Of a stretch of DNA of 64,000 bases, positions 17,071-25,333 are shown in pieces. Each line of letters opens with the position of its first letter. Position 1 is the first letter of the stretch. Under the pieces are notes generated by a model, which was not told where the DNA came from, searched no databases, and worked only from the letters and a program-made list of their open reading frames with translations. Source of the stretch: Clostridium gelidum (GTDB taxonomy: Bacteria; Bacillota; Clostridia; Clostridiales; Clostridiaceae); contig NZ_AP024849.1 in NCBI RefSeq assembly GCF_019977655.1, positions 1,955,001 to 2,019,000 of the forward strand, read 5' to 3'. Position numbers and translations under genes: made by a program.

Positions 17071-19089
17071 ATGTTTAAAAAATTATCATTTAAAATCAAA
17101 TTATTACTTAGTATTTTGCCCATGGTTATTGTTGGTATGCTTATTTTGAGTGGAACAGCATTATATCAATTTAGGAAAACAATTCAAGATGAAATTATTA
17201 GTAATAGAATTTCTGAAACTCATAAGTTATCTGAAAACGTAAACGGATGGTTGGAGGGTAAACTTCTTGAAGTTAGAGGTGCATCAAATACTCCAACAGC
17301 TAAACAAATTGAAACAAACCTTGATGCAGTTGATAAATTTAATTCAGATAGAATTAAGTTTTTAGAGAAAAACTATCCTGGTGAGTATGATAATGCATCA
17401 GCTACTTTATTTAACAATGATGGTATATCTAGAGCTCAATATTCAAATGGAAATTTCGTGGCAGGAGATGTATCTGAAAAACCATGGTATAAAGATTTGA
17501 TGAGTGGTGTGCCTTATAATATGTCAAATCCAGTTGTATCAAAAGGAACAGGAAAAACATTAGTAGTAATAGGTGTACCTATTAAAAATGAAGCTGATAA
17601 ATCTATTGGAACAATGATATCAGCTGTCAATCTTTCTTATATTCAAGATAAAGTTAAGGATTTTAAATTCGGTGAGAAAGGTTATAGTTTATTACTTGGA
17701 AAAGATGGAACTGTTCTTGTACATCCAAATGAAGAATTAGTAATGAAAAGTAAAATAGCAGAAGTAGAAGATGCAAATATGCAGTCATTAGGAAAAGAAA
17801 TGCTTGATAAGAAAACAGGTACTTTTAGATTTACGTCTGGTAAAGATAATTTTATTGTTTTTTATGATCAAGTTCCTCTATCTGGATGGAGTGTAGCAAG
17901 TGTTATATCAGAACAAGAATTATTTGCTGCTTCTGAAAAATTAATGGTAACATTACTTTTGATTACATTAATAATTGTTGTTATTCTTGTAGGCATAGTT
18001 ATGATTGCGGCAAAACGTATGGTATCACCACTAATTAAATTATCTGCATTTTCTGAAGAAATTGCTTTAGGAAATCTTACATCACAATTGAAAGTTACTT
18101 CAAATGATGAAATTGGAAAAGTAGGGAAGAGTTTAAATAATACAGTTACTAAACTTAAAGATATGATAAGTGATATAAGTGATTCTGCTAATGAAGTTAG
18201 CATATTATCAGATATGTTGAGTGTAGCTACAGATGAATCATTAAGAGGAACTGATGAGGTTTCACGAAGTATGCAAGAGATAGCTAAAGGTGCTATTGCA
18301 CAAGCTGAAAGTGCTAGTATGGCTTCAGAGGCAACAATGGAATTAGTTGCAGATATAGATGAAGTCTTTAAAAAATGTAATTATATGCTAAATGTTGTAG
18401 AAGGATCTAAGAAGGTAAGCAGTTCTGGTGCAGAAGGTGTTAAAGAAGTTATAGATAGTATACAAACTATAGCAGTAACAAATAGCGATAATGTTAAAGA
18501 AACGCAAAACTTACTAGAAAAATCCAAACAAATTGGACAAATAGTATATGTAATTAGTGATATAGCAGAACAAACTAACTTATTAGCACTTAATGCAGCT
18601 ATTGAAGCTGCTAGAGCTGGGGAACAAGGAAAAGGCTTTGCTGTAGTTGCAGATGAAGTTAAGAAATTAGCGGAAGAATCAAGTACTGCTTCAAATAAAA
18701 TAGCAGACCTTATAAATGGAGTTCAAAAACAAATTGAAAACATAGCAGAGAAAATGGACAAGGGTACAAATGAAGTAATGCATGGCGTTGATATTACAAC
18801 CACAGTTGGGAAAAACTTTGAGGAAGTAGAGAAGGTATTTACTGAAATAAGTTCTATTGTAGCAGAAGTATCAAAAGCTGCAAATAGTATGGCTAATAAA
18901 GCTAACACTACAGATGAAGTTATAAGTAATGTTGCTGCCATAACTGAAGAAAATTCAGCAGCTACAGAACAAGTTACGGCTTCAAATGAAGAACAAACAG
19001 CATGTATGCATCAAGTTGGAGAAACTACTAATAAATTAGAAGAATTGGTTGGAAATCTTAAGAATACTGTAGATAAATTTAAAATATAG
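17071..19089 (+). CDS. dCache-domain methyl-accepting chemotaxis protein
   Basis: 672 residues. TM1 (about 10-31), an extracellular double Cache sensor (about 35-285) with the typical PWYKDLM and VKDFKFGEKGYSLLLGKDG segments, TM2 (about 294-316), HAMP (about 317-370), and a signalling domain with AEQTNLLALNAAIEAARAG. dCache receptors commonly bind amino acids or other small organics; no ligand motif can be confirmed here. A GGGGGA site precedes the ATG, and the gene is monocistronic. It is less related to the MCPs at 2-1084 and 6990-10316 than those are to each other. Confidence 0.95.
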   Translation: MFKKLSFKIKLLLSILPMVIVGMLILSGTALYQFRKTIQDEIISNRISETHKLSENVNGWLEGKLLEVRGASNTPTAKQIETNLDAVDKFNSDRIKFLEKNYPGEYDNASATLFNNDGISRAQYSNGNFVAGDVSEKPWYKDLMSGVPYNMSNPVVSKGTGKTLVVIGVPIKNEADKSIGTMISAVNLSYIQDKVKDFKFGEKGYSLLLGKDGTVLVHPNEELVMKSKIAEVEDANMQSLGKEMLDKKTGTFRFTSGKDNFIVFYDQVPLSGWSVASVISEQELFAASEKLMVTLLLITLIIVVILVGIVMIAAKRMVSPLIKLSAFSEEIALGNLTSQLKVTSNDEIGKVGKSLNNTVTKLKDMISDISDSANEVSILSDMLSVATDESLRGTDEVSRSMQEIAKGAIAQAESASMASEATMELVADIDEVFKKCNYMLNVVEGSKKVSSSGAEGVKEVIDSIQTIAVTNSDNVKETQNLLEKSKQIGQIVYVISDIAEQTNLLALNAAIEAARAGEQGKGFAVVADEVKKLAEESSTASNKIADLINGVQKQIENIAEKMDKGTNEVMHGVDITTTVGKNFEEVEKVFTEISSIVAEVSKAANSMANKANTTDEVISNVAAITEENSAATEQVTASNEEQTACMHQVGETTNKLEELVGNLKNTVDKFKI

Positions 19090-19191
19090 GATTCTAAATA
19101 TTTTATAATAATAGTAAATCTCATAATTGGCTATTAGGGGAACGTGATGACGTATTACGCAATAACTTGTTGTTTTGCATCCAAAATGTAA

Positions 19192-19240
19192 AAATCTCTA
19201 AATGATTGATATTTTATTTCAATTATTTAGAGATTTTTTT
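19192..19240 (+). terminator. Intrinsic terminator after the dCache MCP gene
   Basis: AAATCTCTAAAT at 19192-19203 pairs with ATTTAGAGATTT at 19225-19236, followed by a T-run. Confidence 0.8.
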
Positions 19241-19255
19241 CTTTGAATTGAAGAG

Positions 19256-19294
19256 GAGTATCACTTTGACTAAATTCTAATCAGAGTGATACTC
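19256..19294. promoter_or_regulatory. Inverted repeat related to the PadR operator
   Basis: GAGTATCACTTTGA pairs with TCAGAGTGATACTC (one G-T type mismatch) around an 11-nt loop. The half-sites match the ATCACTCTGAT core of the operator at 19381-19424, so this may be an auxiliary site for the same regulator. With the TTTTA after it, it could instead act as a terminator. Confidence 0.5.
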
Positions 19295-19373
19295 ATTTTA
19301 TTACCATTGATATTATATTGGAGAATTGTAGTAAATATAAGTAATAATATATTAGCAATAAAATAAAAAAGTA

Positions 19374-19400
19374 TTGACACATATATCACTCTGATATAAT
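19374..19400 (+). promoter_or_regulatory. Promoter of the padR-type gene
   Basis: TTGACA at 19374-19379, with TATAAT at 19395-19400 (15-nt spacer) or TAATAT at 19397-19402 (17-nt spacer). The -10 region lies inside the left arm of the 44-bp palindrome, so binding there would block transcription. Confidence 0.65.
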
Positions 19401-19424
19401 ATGAATTATATCAGAGTGATATAT
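19381..19424. promoter_or_regulatory. Perfect palindromic operator for the PadR-type regulator
   Basis: A 20-nt arm at 19381-19400 is repeated exactly as its reverse complement at 19405-19424, with spacer ATGA. The core is ATCACTCTGATATAAT. It sits between the promoter and the padR-type start codon, so autorepression is the simplest reading. Confidence 0.8.
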
Positions 19425-19439
19425 AAGAGGTGAAGTTAA

Positions 19440-20000
19440 ATGGCAAAAGTAAATAAAACTAAATATGCTCTTTTGGGGATATTGAACAATAAATCAGGTT
19501 CAGGATATGATATTAAGAAAATGTGCGATTATTCTATAGGACATTTTTGGAATGAAAATTATGGTCATATATATCCTGTACTTCAAAAAATGGAAGAAGA
19601 GGATTTGATAACAAAAGAAGTAAAGCAAACAGAAGGAAGACCAGCTAAGAATGTATACTCTATTACACAAAAAGGTAAAAAAGAATTAGAAGAGTGGCTT
19701 ATGCTTCCAATAGAACAACAACCTACTAGATCAGAGCTTTTACTTAAAATATTCTTATCCAAAGATATACCAGTAGAAAACATTGCTGAAAAAATCAAAA
19801 AAAGAAAGGAAGATTGCAAAAGAAATCTCCAAAAGTATTCAGAAATTGAAGAGTTATTTAATTCTGGAAAGATTCAAGCAGATAAAAAAAACTTAGTATT
19901 ATGGACTATTACTATTAATAATGGAAAACAAGGTGAAGAAGCAGAAATAAAATGGTGCAATGAAACATTAGAAGCATTAGAGACAATAAAAGATTTATAG
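19440..20000 (+). CDS. PadR-family transcriptional regulator
   Basis: 186 residues. The N-terminal winged helix is typical of PadR (KYALLGILNNKSGSGYDIKK, then VLQKMEEEDLIT, GRPAKNVYSIT), followed by a C-terminal dimerisation region (Vir_Act_alpha_C-like, about 90-180). PadR proteins repress genes for stress response, drug efflux or phenolic acid breakdown and are released by a ligand. AAGAGGTGA precedes the ATG. The perfect palindrome directly upstream indicates autoregulation. The flavoprotein gene 132 bp downstream is the best candidate co-regulated target. Confidence 0.92.
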   Translation: MAKVNKTKYALLGILNNKSGSGYDIKKMCDYSIGHFWNENYGHIYPVLQKMEEEDLITKEVKQTEGRPAKNVYSITQKGKKELEEWLMLPIEQQPTRSELLLKIFLSKDIPVENIAEKIKKRKEDCKRNLQKYSEIEELFNSGKIQADKKNLVLWTITINNGKQGEEAEIKWCNETLEALETIKDL

Positions 20001-20132
20001 GGTCATAAACAATCTATAGATTCATAAAAGAATTATTAGGATATATAAGATTAATAGAGCCATGAAAAATTATAGAATTATAAAAAAGTTATATGATTAT
20101 AAAACAATAAAAAATGAAGGGAGATATTTTAA

Positions 20133-20834
20133 ATGAAAGTTTTAGCAATAAACGGTAGTCCCAAAGGACAATTTGGAAATACAGAGGTTATATTAAAGCC
20201 GTTTCTTGAAGGTTGCACAGAAGCAGGGGCAGAGATTGAAATAATTTATCTTAAGGATAAAAAGATAAAACATTGCATTGGATGCTTTAATTGTTGGACA
20301 AAGACTCCGGGAAAGTGTATTCATAAAGATGATATGGAGGAATTACTTGAGAAAATATCAAAGTCAGACATAATGGTTTACGCTACTCCATTATATTATT
20401 ATACAGTTACTGGAATCATGAAAGATTTTATGGATCGTATGCTTCCATTAAATAATAGAGAAATAGTTAAAGTTGGTGATAGTTATTCACATCCTAGCCG
20501 TTTAAAAAGGGGAGTACCTGTTAAGACTGTGTTAATTTCAAACTGTGGTTTTCCTGGGGAATATAATTTTTCGGGGTTATTGGAAACTTTTAAGGTTATG
20601 ACAAAAGGAAATTTAGCAGCATATATTTTATGTGGACAAGGCGGGATACTTAGCTCTGTGAATAAGAATGATATGTTAAAGAAAATGTATGCACCATTTT
20701 TCTCAGCACTTAGAAGTGCAGGAAAAGAAGTGGTAAACCTAGGATATATAGAAGCTGAAACTCAAGCCATAATTGATAAAGAGGTTATTGATCCTGAAAT
20801 TTACGTAAAAAATGCAAATCGAGGTTGGAAATAA
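20133..20834 (+). CDS. Flavodoxin-fold NAD(P)H-dependent oxidoreductase
   Basis: 233 residues. The N-terminus MKVLAINGSPKGQFGNTE is the FMN-phosphate binding loop of the NADPH-dependent FMN reductase/iron-sulfur flavoprotein group, and ATPLYYYTVTG is the second flavin loop. A CIGCFNC...C cluster at about 50-64 resembles the Cys motif of iron-sulfur flavoproteins, but the spacing (CxxCxxC then C after 8) is loose, so an iron-sulfur centre is only possible. It is preceded by AAGGGAGA and lies downstream of the PadR regulator. The substrate is unknown; a quinone, nitro or disulfide reductase role would fit. Confidence 0.88.
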   Translation: MKVLAINGSPKGQFGNTEVILKPFLEGCTEAGAEIEIIYLKDKKIKHCIGCFNCWTKTPGKCIHKDDMEELLEKISKSDIMVYATPLYYYTVTGIMKDFMDRMLPLNNREIVKVGDSYSHPSRLKRGVPVKTVLISNCGFPGEYNFSGLLETFKVMTKGNLAAYILCGQGGILSSVNKNDMLKKMYAPFFSALRSAGKEVVNLGYIEAETQAIIDKEVIDPEIYVKNANRGWK

Positions 20835-20851
20835 TAAGGAGGAGATTGATT

Positions 20852-21481
20852 ATGGAAAAAATATCCGATAATAATTCAAATAAAAAATATTCAGTATTAA
20901 AAAATATATTTAACAAAGACTTTGTTGTAAGTGCTATTATTCCTATTATAATATTTTCGGTTTTTGATAAAATGGAAATGACTCTTAGTGGAATAATATT
21001 ATCAGGGGTATGGAGTATCGGTGTAGTTTTAATTAATTTTATGAAAGATCATAAAATTAATGCACTTGCAGCGATGGGTGCAAGTTTTGCTGGAATTGGA
21101 ATAATAGGAACTGTTATTTCAAAAAATCCTACTTTTTATTTAGTAGCTCCTATAATACAGGATATTTTACTTGCTTTAGTTTTCTTTGGCTCATTGTTTT
21201 TAGAAAGGTCATTAATTCAAATAATAGTTGAACAAAGTTATTTAAAAAATGTTTCGGAAGAATTTAAAAAACAACCAAAGTATAAAGCGGTTTGGAGAAT
21301 AGTCACTATTGCATGGGGAGTTTTGAATATAAGTCAAGCAGTTTTAAGAACTATATTATTATATTCTGTATCTATGAGTTCATATTATGCAATGAGCACT
21401 CTTTATGGAAATATTTCTAGTCCTCTTCTTTTAACATTTTCTATGTTGTTTCCTAAGTGGTATTGGAAAAGAATAAAATAA
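20852..21481 (+). CDS. Integral membrane protein, VC0807-like
   Basis: 209 residues from ATG 20852, preceded by AAGGAGGAG. An in-frame TTG at 20825 overlapping the previous gene has no such site. About six membrane segments alternate with short loops (FVVSAIIPIIIF, LSGIILSGVWSIGVVLINF, NALAAMGASFAGIGIIG). Overall length and pattern resemble the VC0807 family of unknown function. It starts 17 nt after the flavoprotein gene, so the two are probably co-transcribed, possibly with the PadR gene. Family call is tentative; the membrane nature is clear. Confidence 0.8.
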   Translation: MEKISDNNSNKKYSVLKNIFNKDFVVSAIIPIIIFSVFDKMEMTLSGIILSGVWSIGVVLINFMKDHKINALAAMGASFAGIGIIGTVISKNPTFYLVAPIIQDILLALVFFGSLFLERSLIQIIVEQSYLKNVSEEFKKQPKYKAVWRIVTIAWGVLNISQAVLRTILLYSVSMSSYYAMSTLYGNISSPLLLTFSMLFPKWYWKRIK

Positions 21482-21587
21482 AGATGTACTCTCAACTTTT
21501 GATATGTTAAACATCATAAAGCTATGTTATAATTTGTATATTGATTTACAACATATATAACAAAATTTAAGTTGGAGGTATACAATT

Positions 21588-22058
21588 ATGAAGATAGCTA
21601 TGGCAAATGATCATGCAGGGTTTTCGTTGAAAGAAGAAATAAAGGCGTATTTAGAAGCACAAGGACATGAGGTAATAGATTTTGGAACGCATAATGAAGA
21701 ATCTTGTGATTTACCAGATTATATTTATCCTGCTTCAATGGCAGTTGCAGAAGGAAAGGCTGATCGTGGAATCTTCGTAGATGGAGTTGGATATGGTAGT
21801 GCTATGATTGCAAACAAGATATATGGTATATATGCAGCAGTTTGCCAAGATCCATTTTGTGCAAGCTTAGCGCGTGAACATTCAGATACAAATGTTCTTT
21901 GCATTGGTGGAAAAATAATTGGTTCAGCAATAGCAATGGAAATCGTTAAGACATGGATGACTACTGAGCATGCTGGAGATGTAGAAAAATATGCAAGACG
22001 TGTAAATAAAGTAAAAGAGATTTCAGAAAAGCATTTAAAGAAATTATCTAAAATTTAA
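21588..22058 (+). CDS. RpiB/LacAB-type sugar-phosphate isomerase with altered active site
   Basis: 156 residues with the RpiB fold signature: ANDHAGF at 6-12, then VDGVGYGSAMIANK at 64-77, and AREHSDTNVLCIGG near 95-108. In E. coli RpiB and LacA/B the segment before GxGxG carries the catalytic Cys (CGTGVG). Here that position is Asp65 (DGVGYG). The fold and other substrate loops are kept. It may use Asp as base, have another substrate, or be inactive as ribose-5-phosphate isomerase. GGAGG precedes the ATG, and TATAAT lies at 21528-21533. The gene is monocistronic. Confidence 0.9.
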   Translation: MKIAMANDHAGFSLKEEIKAYLEAQGHEVIDFGTHNEESCDLPDYIYPASMAVAEGKADRGIFVDGVGYGSAMIANKIYGIYAAVCQDPFCASLAREHSDTNVLCIGGKIIGSAIAMEIVKTWMTTEHAGDVEKYARRVNKVKEISEKHLKKLSKI

Positions 22059-22091
22059 TAGATATAGTGAATAATAAATTATTCAACTTAA

Positions 22092-22130
22092 AAATAGTAA
22101 CTTCCAAATAAAAGGAGGTTACTATTTTTT
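22092..22130 (+). terminator. Intrinsic terminator after the RpiB-like gene
   Basis: AAATAGTAACTTCC pairs with GGAGGTTACTATTT around AAATAAA, followed by T-run. Confidence 0.85.
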
Positions 22131-22137
22131 GTGTTTT

Positions 22138-22298
22138 AGGCACAATTAAAAAATAACAAGTCCATTTGTCAGTCTATTTTCCATCATGCTACGTCGGCAA
22201 ATTGACCGAATAGGCCTGCTATGAGGCCAATTCGTCTCGTTGCTTGATGAAAAATATTCATGGCAACTTTGGACTTGTTATTTATTTTCATGTGCCTT
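22138..22298. mobile_element. Short inverted-terminal-repeat element, copy A (MITE-like)
   Basis: 161 bp bounded by AGGCACA and TGTGCCTT, with imperfect terminal inverted repeats (AATAACAAGTCCA at one end, TGGACTTGTTATT at the other). Its reverse complement closely matches copy C at 52462-52623 over the whole length, and copy B at 32131-32362. No coding capacity. It lies between two convergent genes. Confidence 0.85.
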
Positions 22299-22333
22299 AT
22301 AAAATAAAATTATTTAGGTACAAGATTGTACTA

Positions 22334-22873
22334 TTAAATTCCATATTGTTGAGTAATAGGATCCATAAATATGGGTAATTTAGGCGGAGAAAAAGTAAAA
22401 ATTGTAAAGGTAATAACTATTAATAGACTTATTAAAATAGAGAGATAAAAGTCAAACTTCTCTATCTTTGCTCTATTATAAAGATGAAGTGCAAAGCACT
22501 GAGAAATAAGAAGACCTAAAAATAAAGAAAATATATCAAGAAATAAGGAATGAATCCCAAGGGCACCAGTATAAGTATAATAAAAAGAAGTTATGACAAT
22601 GGGACTAACAATAACTGAAAAAACACAACATCTAAACCATCTGTATGTGGGTACATCATCCAATATAAAAAAGCCTATAATCCACCAAAGAAAAGTTGGA
22701 TATACAGAAAGCTTTAAATGTTCCCAAATACTTTCGTTAACAGGGGTGAAGATACCTACAATAGTTGAGTGTCCGCTTAAGTCATATGCAAAATGCATTA
22801 ATGATCCAAAGAGAAAAATAATTGGGATGCCAATAAGAATCCAAAGTTTTGGTTTAATAGAATTAGTATACAT
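22334..22873 (-). CDS. Integral membrane protein, DUF6512-like
   Basis: 179 residues with five to six membrane segments (LWILIGIPIIFLFGSLMHF, FLWWIIGFFIL, VIVSPIVITSFYY, ILISLLIVITFTIF). An acidic and His-containing loop carries VNESIWEHLKLSVYPT. The pattern fits the DUF6512 family of unknown function, from memory only. It ends PIFMDPITQQYGI; a near copy of this ending is present as a relic at 26053-26100. GGAGACT precedes the ATG. The gene is monocistronic. Confidence 0.78.
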   Translation of the reverse strand: MYTNSIKPKLWILIGIPIIFLFGSLMHFAYDLSGHSTIVGIFTPVNESIWEHLKLSVYPTFLWWIIGFFILDDVPTYRWFRCCVFSVIVSPIVITSFYYTYTGALGIHSLFLDIFSLFLGLLISQCFALHLYNRAKIEKFDFYLSILISLLIVITFTIFTFSPPKLPIFMDPITQQYGI

Positions 22874-23025
22874 ATGAGTCTCCTATTTATTGATTAATAT
22901 TAACTAAGTTCACTATAATATAGTATAGAAAACAAAGAATTATTACAAAGTTGTCATAAGTAATTACATTTCATAGGCTACATTGATATTTTTGTAATAA
23001 CTTGTTAAGAAAAACTTAATAAAGC

Positions 23026-23041
23026 TGACAAGAACTTGTCA
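23026..23041. promoter_or_regulatory. Palindrome upstream of the 86-residue gene
   Basis: TGACAAG-AA-CTTGTCA, a perfect 7-bp inverted repeat with a 2-nt centre, 45 bp before the ATG at 23086. It looks like an operator; the binding protein is unknown. Confidence 0.4.
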
Positions 23042-23085
23042 AAAACCAATGGTAATATATTTATATAGAAGGGACGGTTGATATT

Positions 23086-23346
23086 ATGATAAAAGCAAAT
23101 AATGAATTAGAAATAAGAAATGTAATTTCAAGTGAAGATAAAAAAATACTAACAAAAGCATTAGATGGGATAAAAGGTTGGAAATTTAATCCTATAGCTG
23201 TAGTTACTAATGGTATAGAAGATTATTACTTTATATGTAAAGTAAAAACAGCAATAAATACTTTACAAATGAAAGTGGCCAAGGTATATATAAAAATTAA
23301 AAATGATAGTAGACCTAGATTGTTAGGCATAGAAGAAATATATTAG
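23086..23346 (+). CDS. Small hypothetical protein, 86 residues
   Basis: I do not recognise this family. It is a soluble, mixed alpha/beta small protein (LEIRNVISSEDKKILTKALD, then DYYFICKVKTAIN and VAKVYIKIKND) without Cys pairs, signal or membrane segments. GAAGGGACGG precedes the ATG at suitable spacing, an operator-like palindrome lies upstream and a terminator follows, so it is probably a real monocistronic gene. Confidence 0.65.
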   Translation: MIKANNELEIRNVISSEDKKILTKALDGIKGWKFNPIAVVTNGIEDYYFICKVKTAINTLQMKVAKVYIKIKNDSRPRLLGIEEIY

Positions 23347-23439
23347 AGAAAAATCTTTAAATCTAATAATCTATTTAAATGAACAATGGAGAGGAAAAAT
23401 AGAAACATATGAATGATTTTTATAAGCAAAAGAATTTTT

Positions 23440-23480
23440 AAAATGCAGTGGTAAGTTTAGAACTAACAACTGCATTTTAT
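23440..23480. terminator. Terminator hairpin between convergent genes
   Basis: AAAATGCAGT at 23440-23449 pairs with ACTGCATTTT at 23469-23478. A/T-rich on both sides, so it can serve both the small gene and the minus-strand exporter gene. Confidence 0.75.
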
Positions 23481-23541
23481 TTATATATACATTATATATT
23501 TGCTCTGATATTTTCTTTTATGCATTGAGAAAGTTTGTTTA

Positions 23542-25194
23542 CTAGGCTATCATTTTTTCATCATCTGTTGGCTTTCTATCAGTAAATAAGCCACATATAG
23601 ATAATATAAAAACTATAACATATGAAACTACAAATGTATTATCAAAAGCCTTGGTTAGCTTTTTAGTTCTAAGATCTTTAGCAAAGTTTATTATATATTC
23701 TACACTTGTCTTTTGCTCGTTTATGGTAGTTAAGACTGTTGCTTTCTTATTGTCAGGTGCCTTAGCTAGCATTATTTTACCTTGCTTATCAATATCCTTA
23801 ATAAAGTCTTCATTTGAACCTGATATTGAATTGTGATTTGAATTATTAATATTACTCAACATTTTTTCTTTAATAACTGGATCTAGATTTGCTTGTGAAT
23901 TTATTTGCGTCGCAACATCTTGTTTAATGTTATTAGTTGCATTTGTGACATTACTGTTTAATATACTTACAAGAACTGCAATGCCTACACACATCCCAAT
24001 TTGCCTTCCAGCATTAATAATTCCTGATGCCATACCACTTTTTTCTACAGGTAGATATTTTATTGATGAAGCTATTGACTGTACTGAAAACCCAAATCCA
24101 ATTCCCATAATAACAAGCGCTATTCTCATGCTTGTTATTGAAGTGTTTATATTTATCTGTGATAACAACACTGTACCTACTCCAACAATAAGTATTCCTG
24201 AGAAATTAACAAATCTTGATCCAATCTTTTTAGCCAAAACACCACCTAGTGGAATACCTAATACTGAAGTTATTGAAAGAGTCATTAGTATACTTCCAGA
24301 TTTAAGAGGAGAATAGCTAAATATCTGTTCTAGATAAAAATTTAATAATAATAGTGGTGAAGCTGTTGCAAAGCCTGCCAACATATATAAAATGCAAGAG
24401 GCCGTAAAGGTACTTTCCTTGAATAAATTAAGTGGTAGCATTGGTTCTTTAGTTTTAACTTCAACAAATAAGAATACGCTAATTGATAAAATGCAAATGC
24501 AAAAAAGTGATACTATTATTTTTGATTGCCATCCATAATCGTTTCCCTTAAGAAGTGGGAAAACTAAGCAAAATATACTTATCATAAGTAAAATTGCACC
24601 TGCAGCATCTACTTTTTTTGAAACCGTAGTATCATAAGATTCATTTAAAGCTATAACTGCAAAAACTATAGCTATAATAGATATTGGAACATTAACATAA
24701 AAAATATATTTCCAGTTTAAATACTGGAGAATTATACCACCTAAGGGTGGACCAACAGCTGCGGCCAAAGCTGTAATTCCACCTGATACAGCTATTACAA
24801 AGCCTCTTTTTTCTTTGCCAAAAATCTCAAGTCCTAGAGGCAAAACAACAGGTGTTATAATAGAAGCTCCTATCCCTTGAAAGAATCTCATAATGATTAA
24901 AAATCCAAAGGAATTTCCTAATCCGCAAAGTAGTGATGATAGCCCAAATATAAATAATCCTATTATTAATATTTTCTTTCTGCCAAATTGATCTGCAATT
25001 TTAGAACCTATAATTAAGAAAACTGAAAATGATAACAAATACGCAGTTGTAACCCAGCTTACATCATTAATACTTTTACTTAAATAAATTGCTATGTCTG
25101 GTAATGCTATATTTACTATGGTACTATCCAAAACACCTAAAAAACAACCAATAATTAATGCCGTAAAACCTAAAATAACTTTACTTTTTTTCAT
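23542..25194 (-). CDS. MFS multidrug exporter, DHA2 (EmrB/QacA) family
   Basis: 550 residues, about fourteen membrane segments, with the DHA2 motif GVLDSTIVNIALPDIA in the first helix and the antiporter motif region GPPLGGIILQYLNWKYIF. A long hydrophilic extracytoplasmic loop (about 425-510, Asn- and Lys-rich) precedes the last helix, as in several Gram-positive members. It should export toxic hydrophobic compounds with the proton gradient. It is divergent from a TetR gene, and an operator covers its transcription start. TAGGAGGA precedes the ATG. Confidence 0.93.
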   Translation of the reverse strand: MKKSKVILGFTALIIGCFLGVLDSTIVNIALPDIAIYLSKSINDVSWVTTAYLLSFSVFLIIGSKIADQFGRKKILIIGLFIFGLSSLLCGLGNSFGFLIIMRFFQGIGASIITPVVLPLGLEIFGKEKRGFVIAVSGGITALAAAVGPPLGGIILQYLNWKYIFYVNVPISIIAIVFAVIALNESYDTTVSKKVDAAGAILLMISIFCLVFPLLKGNDYGWQSKIIVSLFCICILSISVFLFVEVKTKEPMLPLNLFKESTFTASCILYMLAGFATASPLLLLNFYLEQIFSYSPLKSGSILMTLSITSVLGIPLGGVLAKKIGSRFVNFSGILIVGVGTVLLSQININTSITSMRIALVIMGIGFGFSVQSIASSIKYLPVEKSGMASGIINAGRQIGMCVGIAVLVSILNSNVTNATNNIKQDVATQINSQANLDPVIKEKMLSNINNSNHNSISGSNEDFIKDIDKQGKIMLAKAPDNKKATVLTTINEQKTSVEYIINFAKDLRTKKLTKAFDNTFVVSYVIVFILSICGLFTDRKPTDDEKMIA

Positions 25195-25209
25195 AAAATC
25201 CTCCTAATG

Positions 25210-25223
25210 TGAAATATGTTTCA
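25210..25223. promoter_or_regulatory. TetR-type operator, site 1
   Basis: TGAAATATGTTTCA, a near palindrome located just downstream of the exporter's -10 (minus strand), where a repressor would block transcription. It shares the pattern TGAAA-N4-TTTCA with site 2. Confidence 0.65.
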
Positions 25224-25230
25224 TGTTTAT

Positions 25231-25259
25231 ATAATAGATTCTATATTTAATAATGTCAA
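25231..25259 (-). promoter_or_regulatory. Promoter of the MFS exporter gene
   Basis: On the minus strand, TTGACA (complement of 25254-25259), 17 nt, then TATTAT (complement of 25231-25236). This is a strong sigma-A type promoter between the two TetR-type sites. Confidence 0.7.
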
Positions 25260-25263
25260 TACA

Positions 25264-25277
25264 TGAAATACATTTCA
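25264..25277. promoter_or_regulatory. TetR-type operator, site 2
   Basis: TGAAATACATTTCA, near-identical to site 1 and 54 bp away. It lies between the exporter -35 and a TTGACA at 25289-25294 that, with TAACAT 17 nt further on, may start the tetR transcript. This layout supports joint control of both genes. Confidence 0.65.
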
Positions 25278-25333
25278 TATTCACTTTATTGACAAAATAT
25301 ATGATTTATATTAACATTCAACTAGGTGATATT

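Noticed and set aside
22593..22877. 94-codon plus-strand frame opposite the DUF6512-like gene
   Set aside because: Fully antisense to a membrane protein gene that has its own start site; composition is not protein-like.
23651..24316. Plus-strand frames opposite the MFS exporter gene
   Set aside because: Antisense shadows of a 14-helix membrane protein; no start sites or family resemblance.
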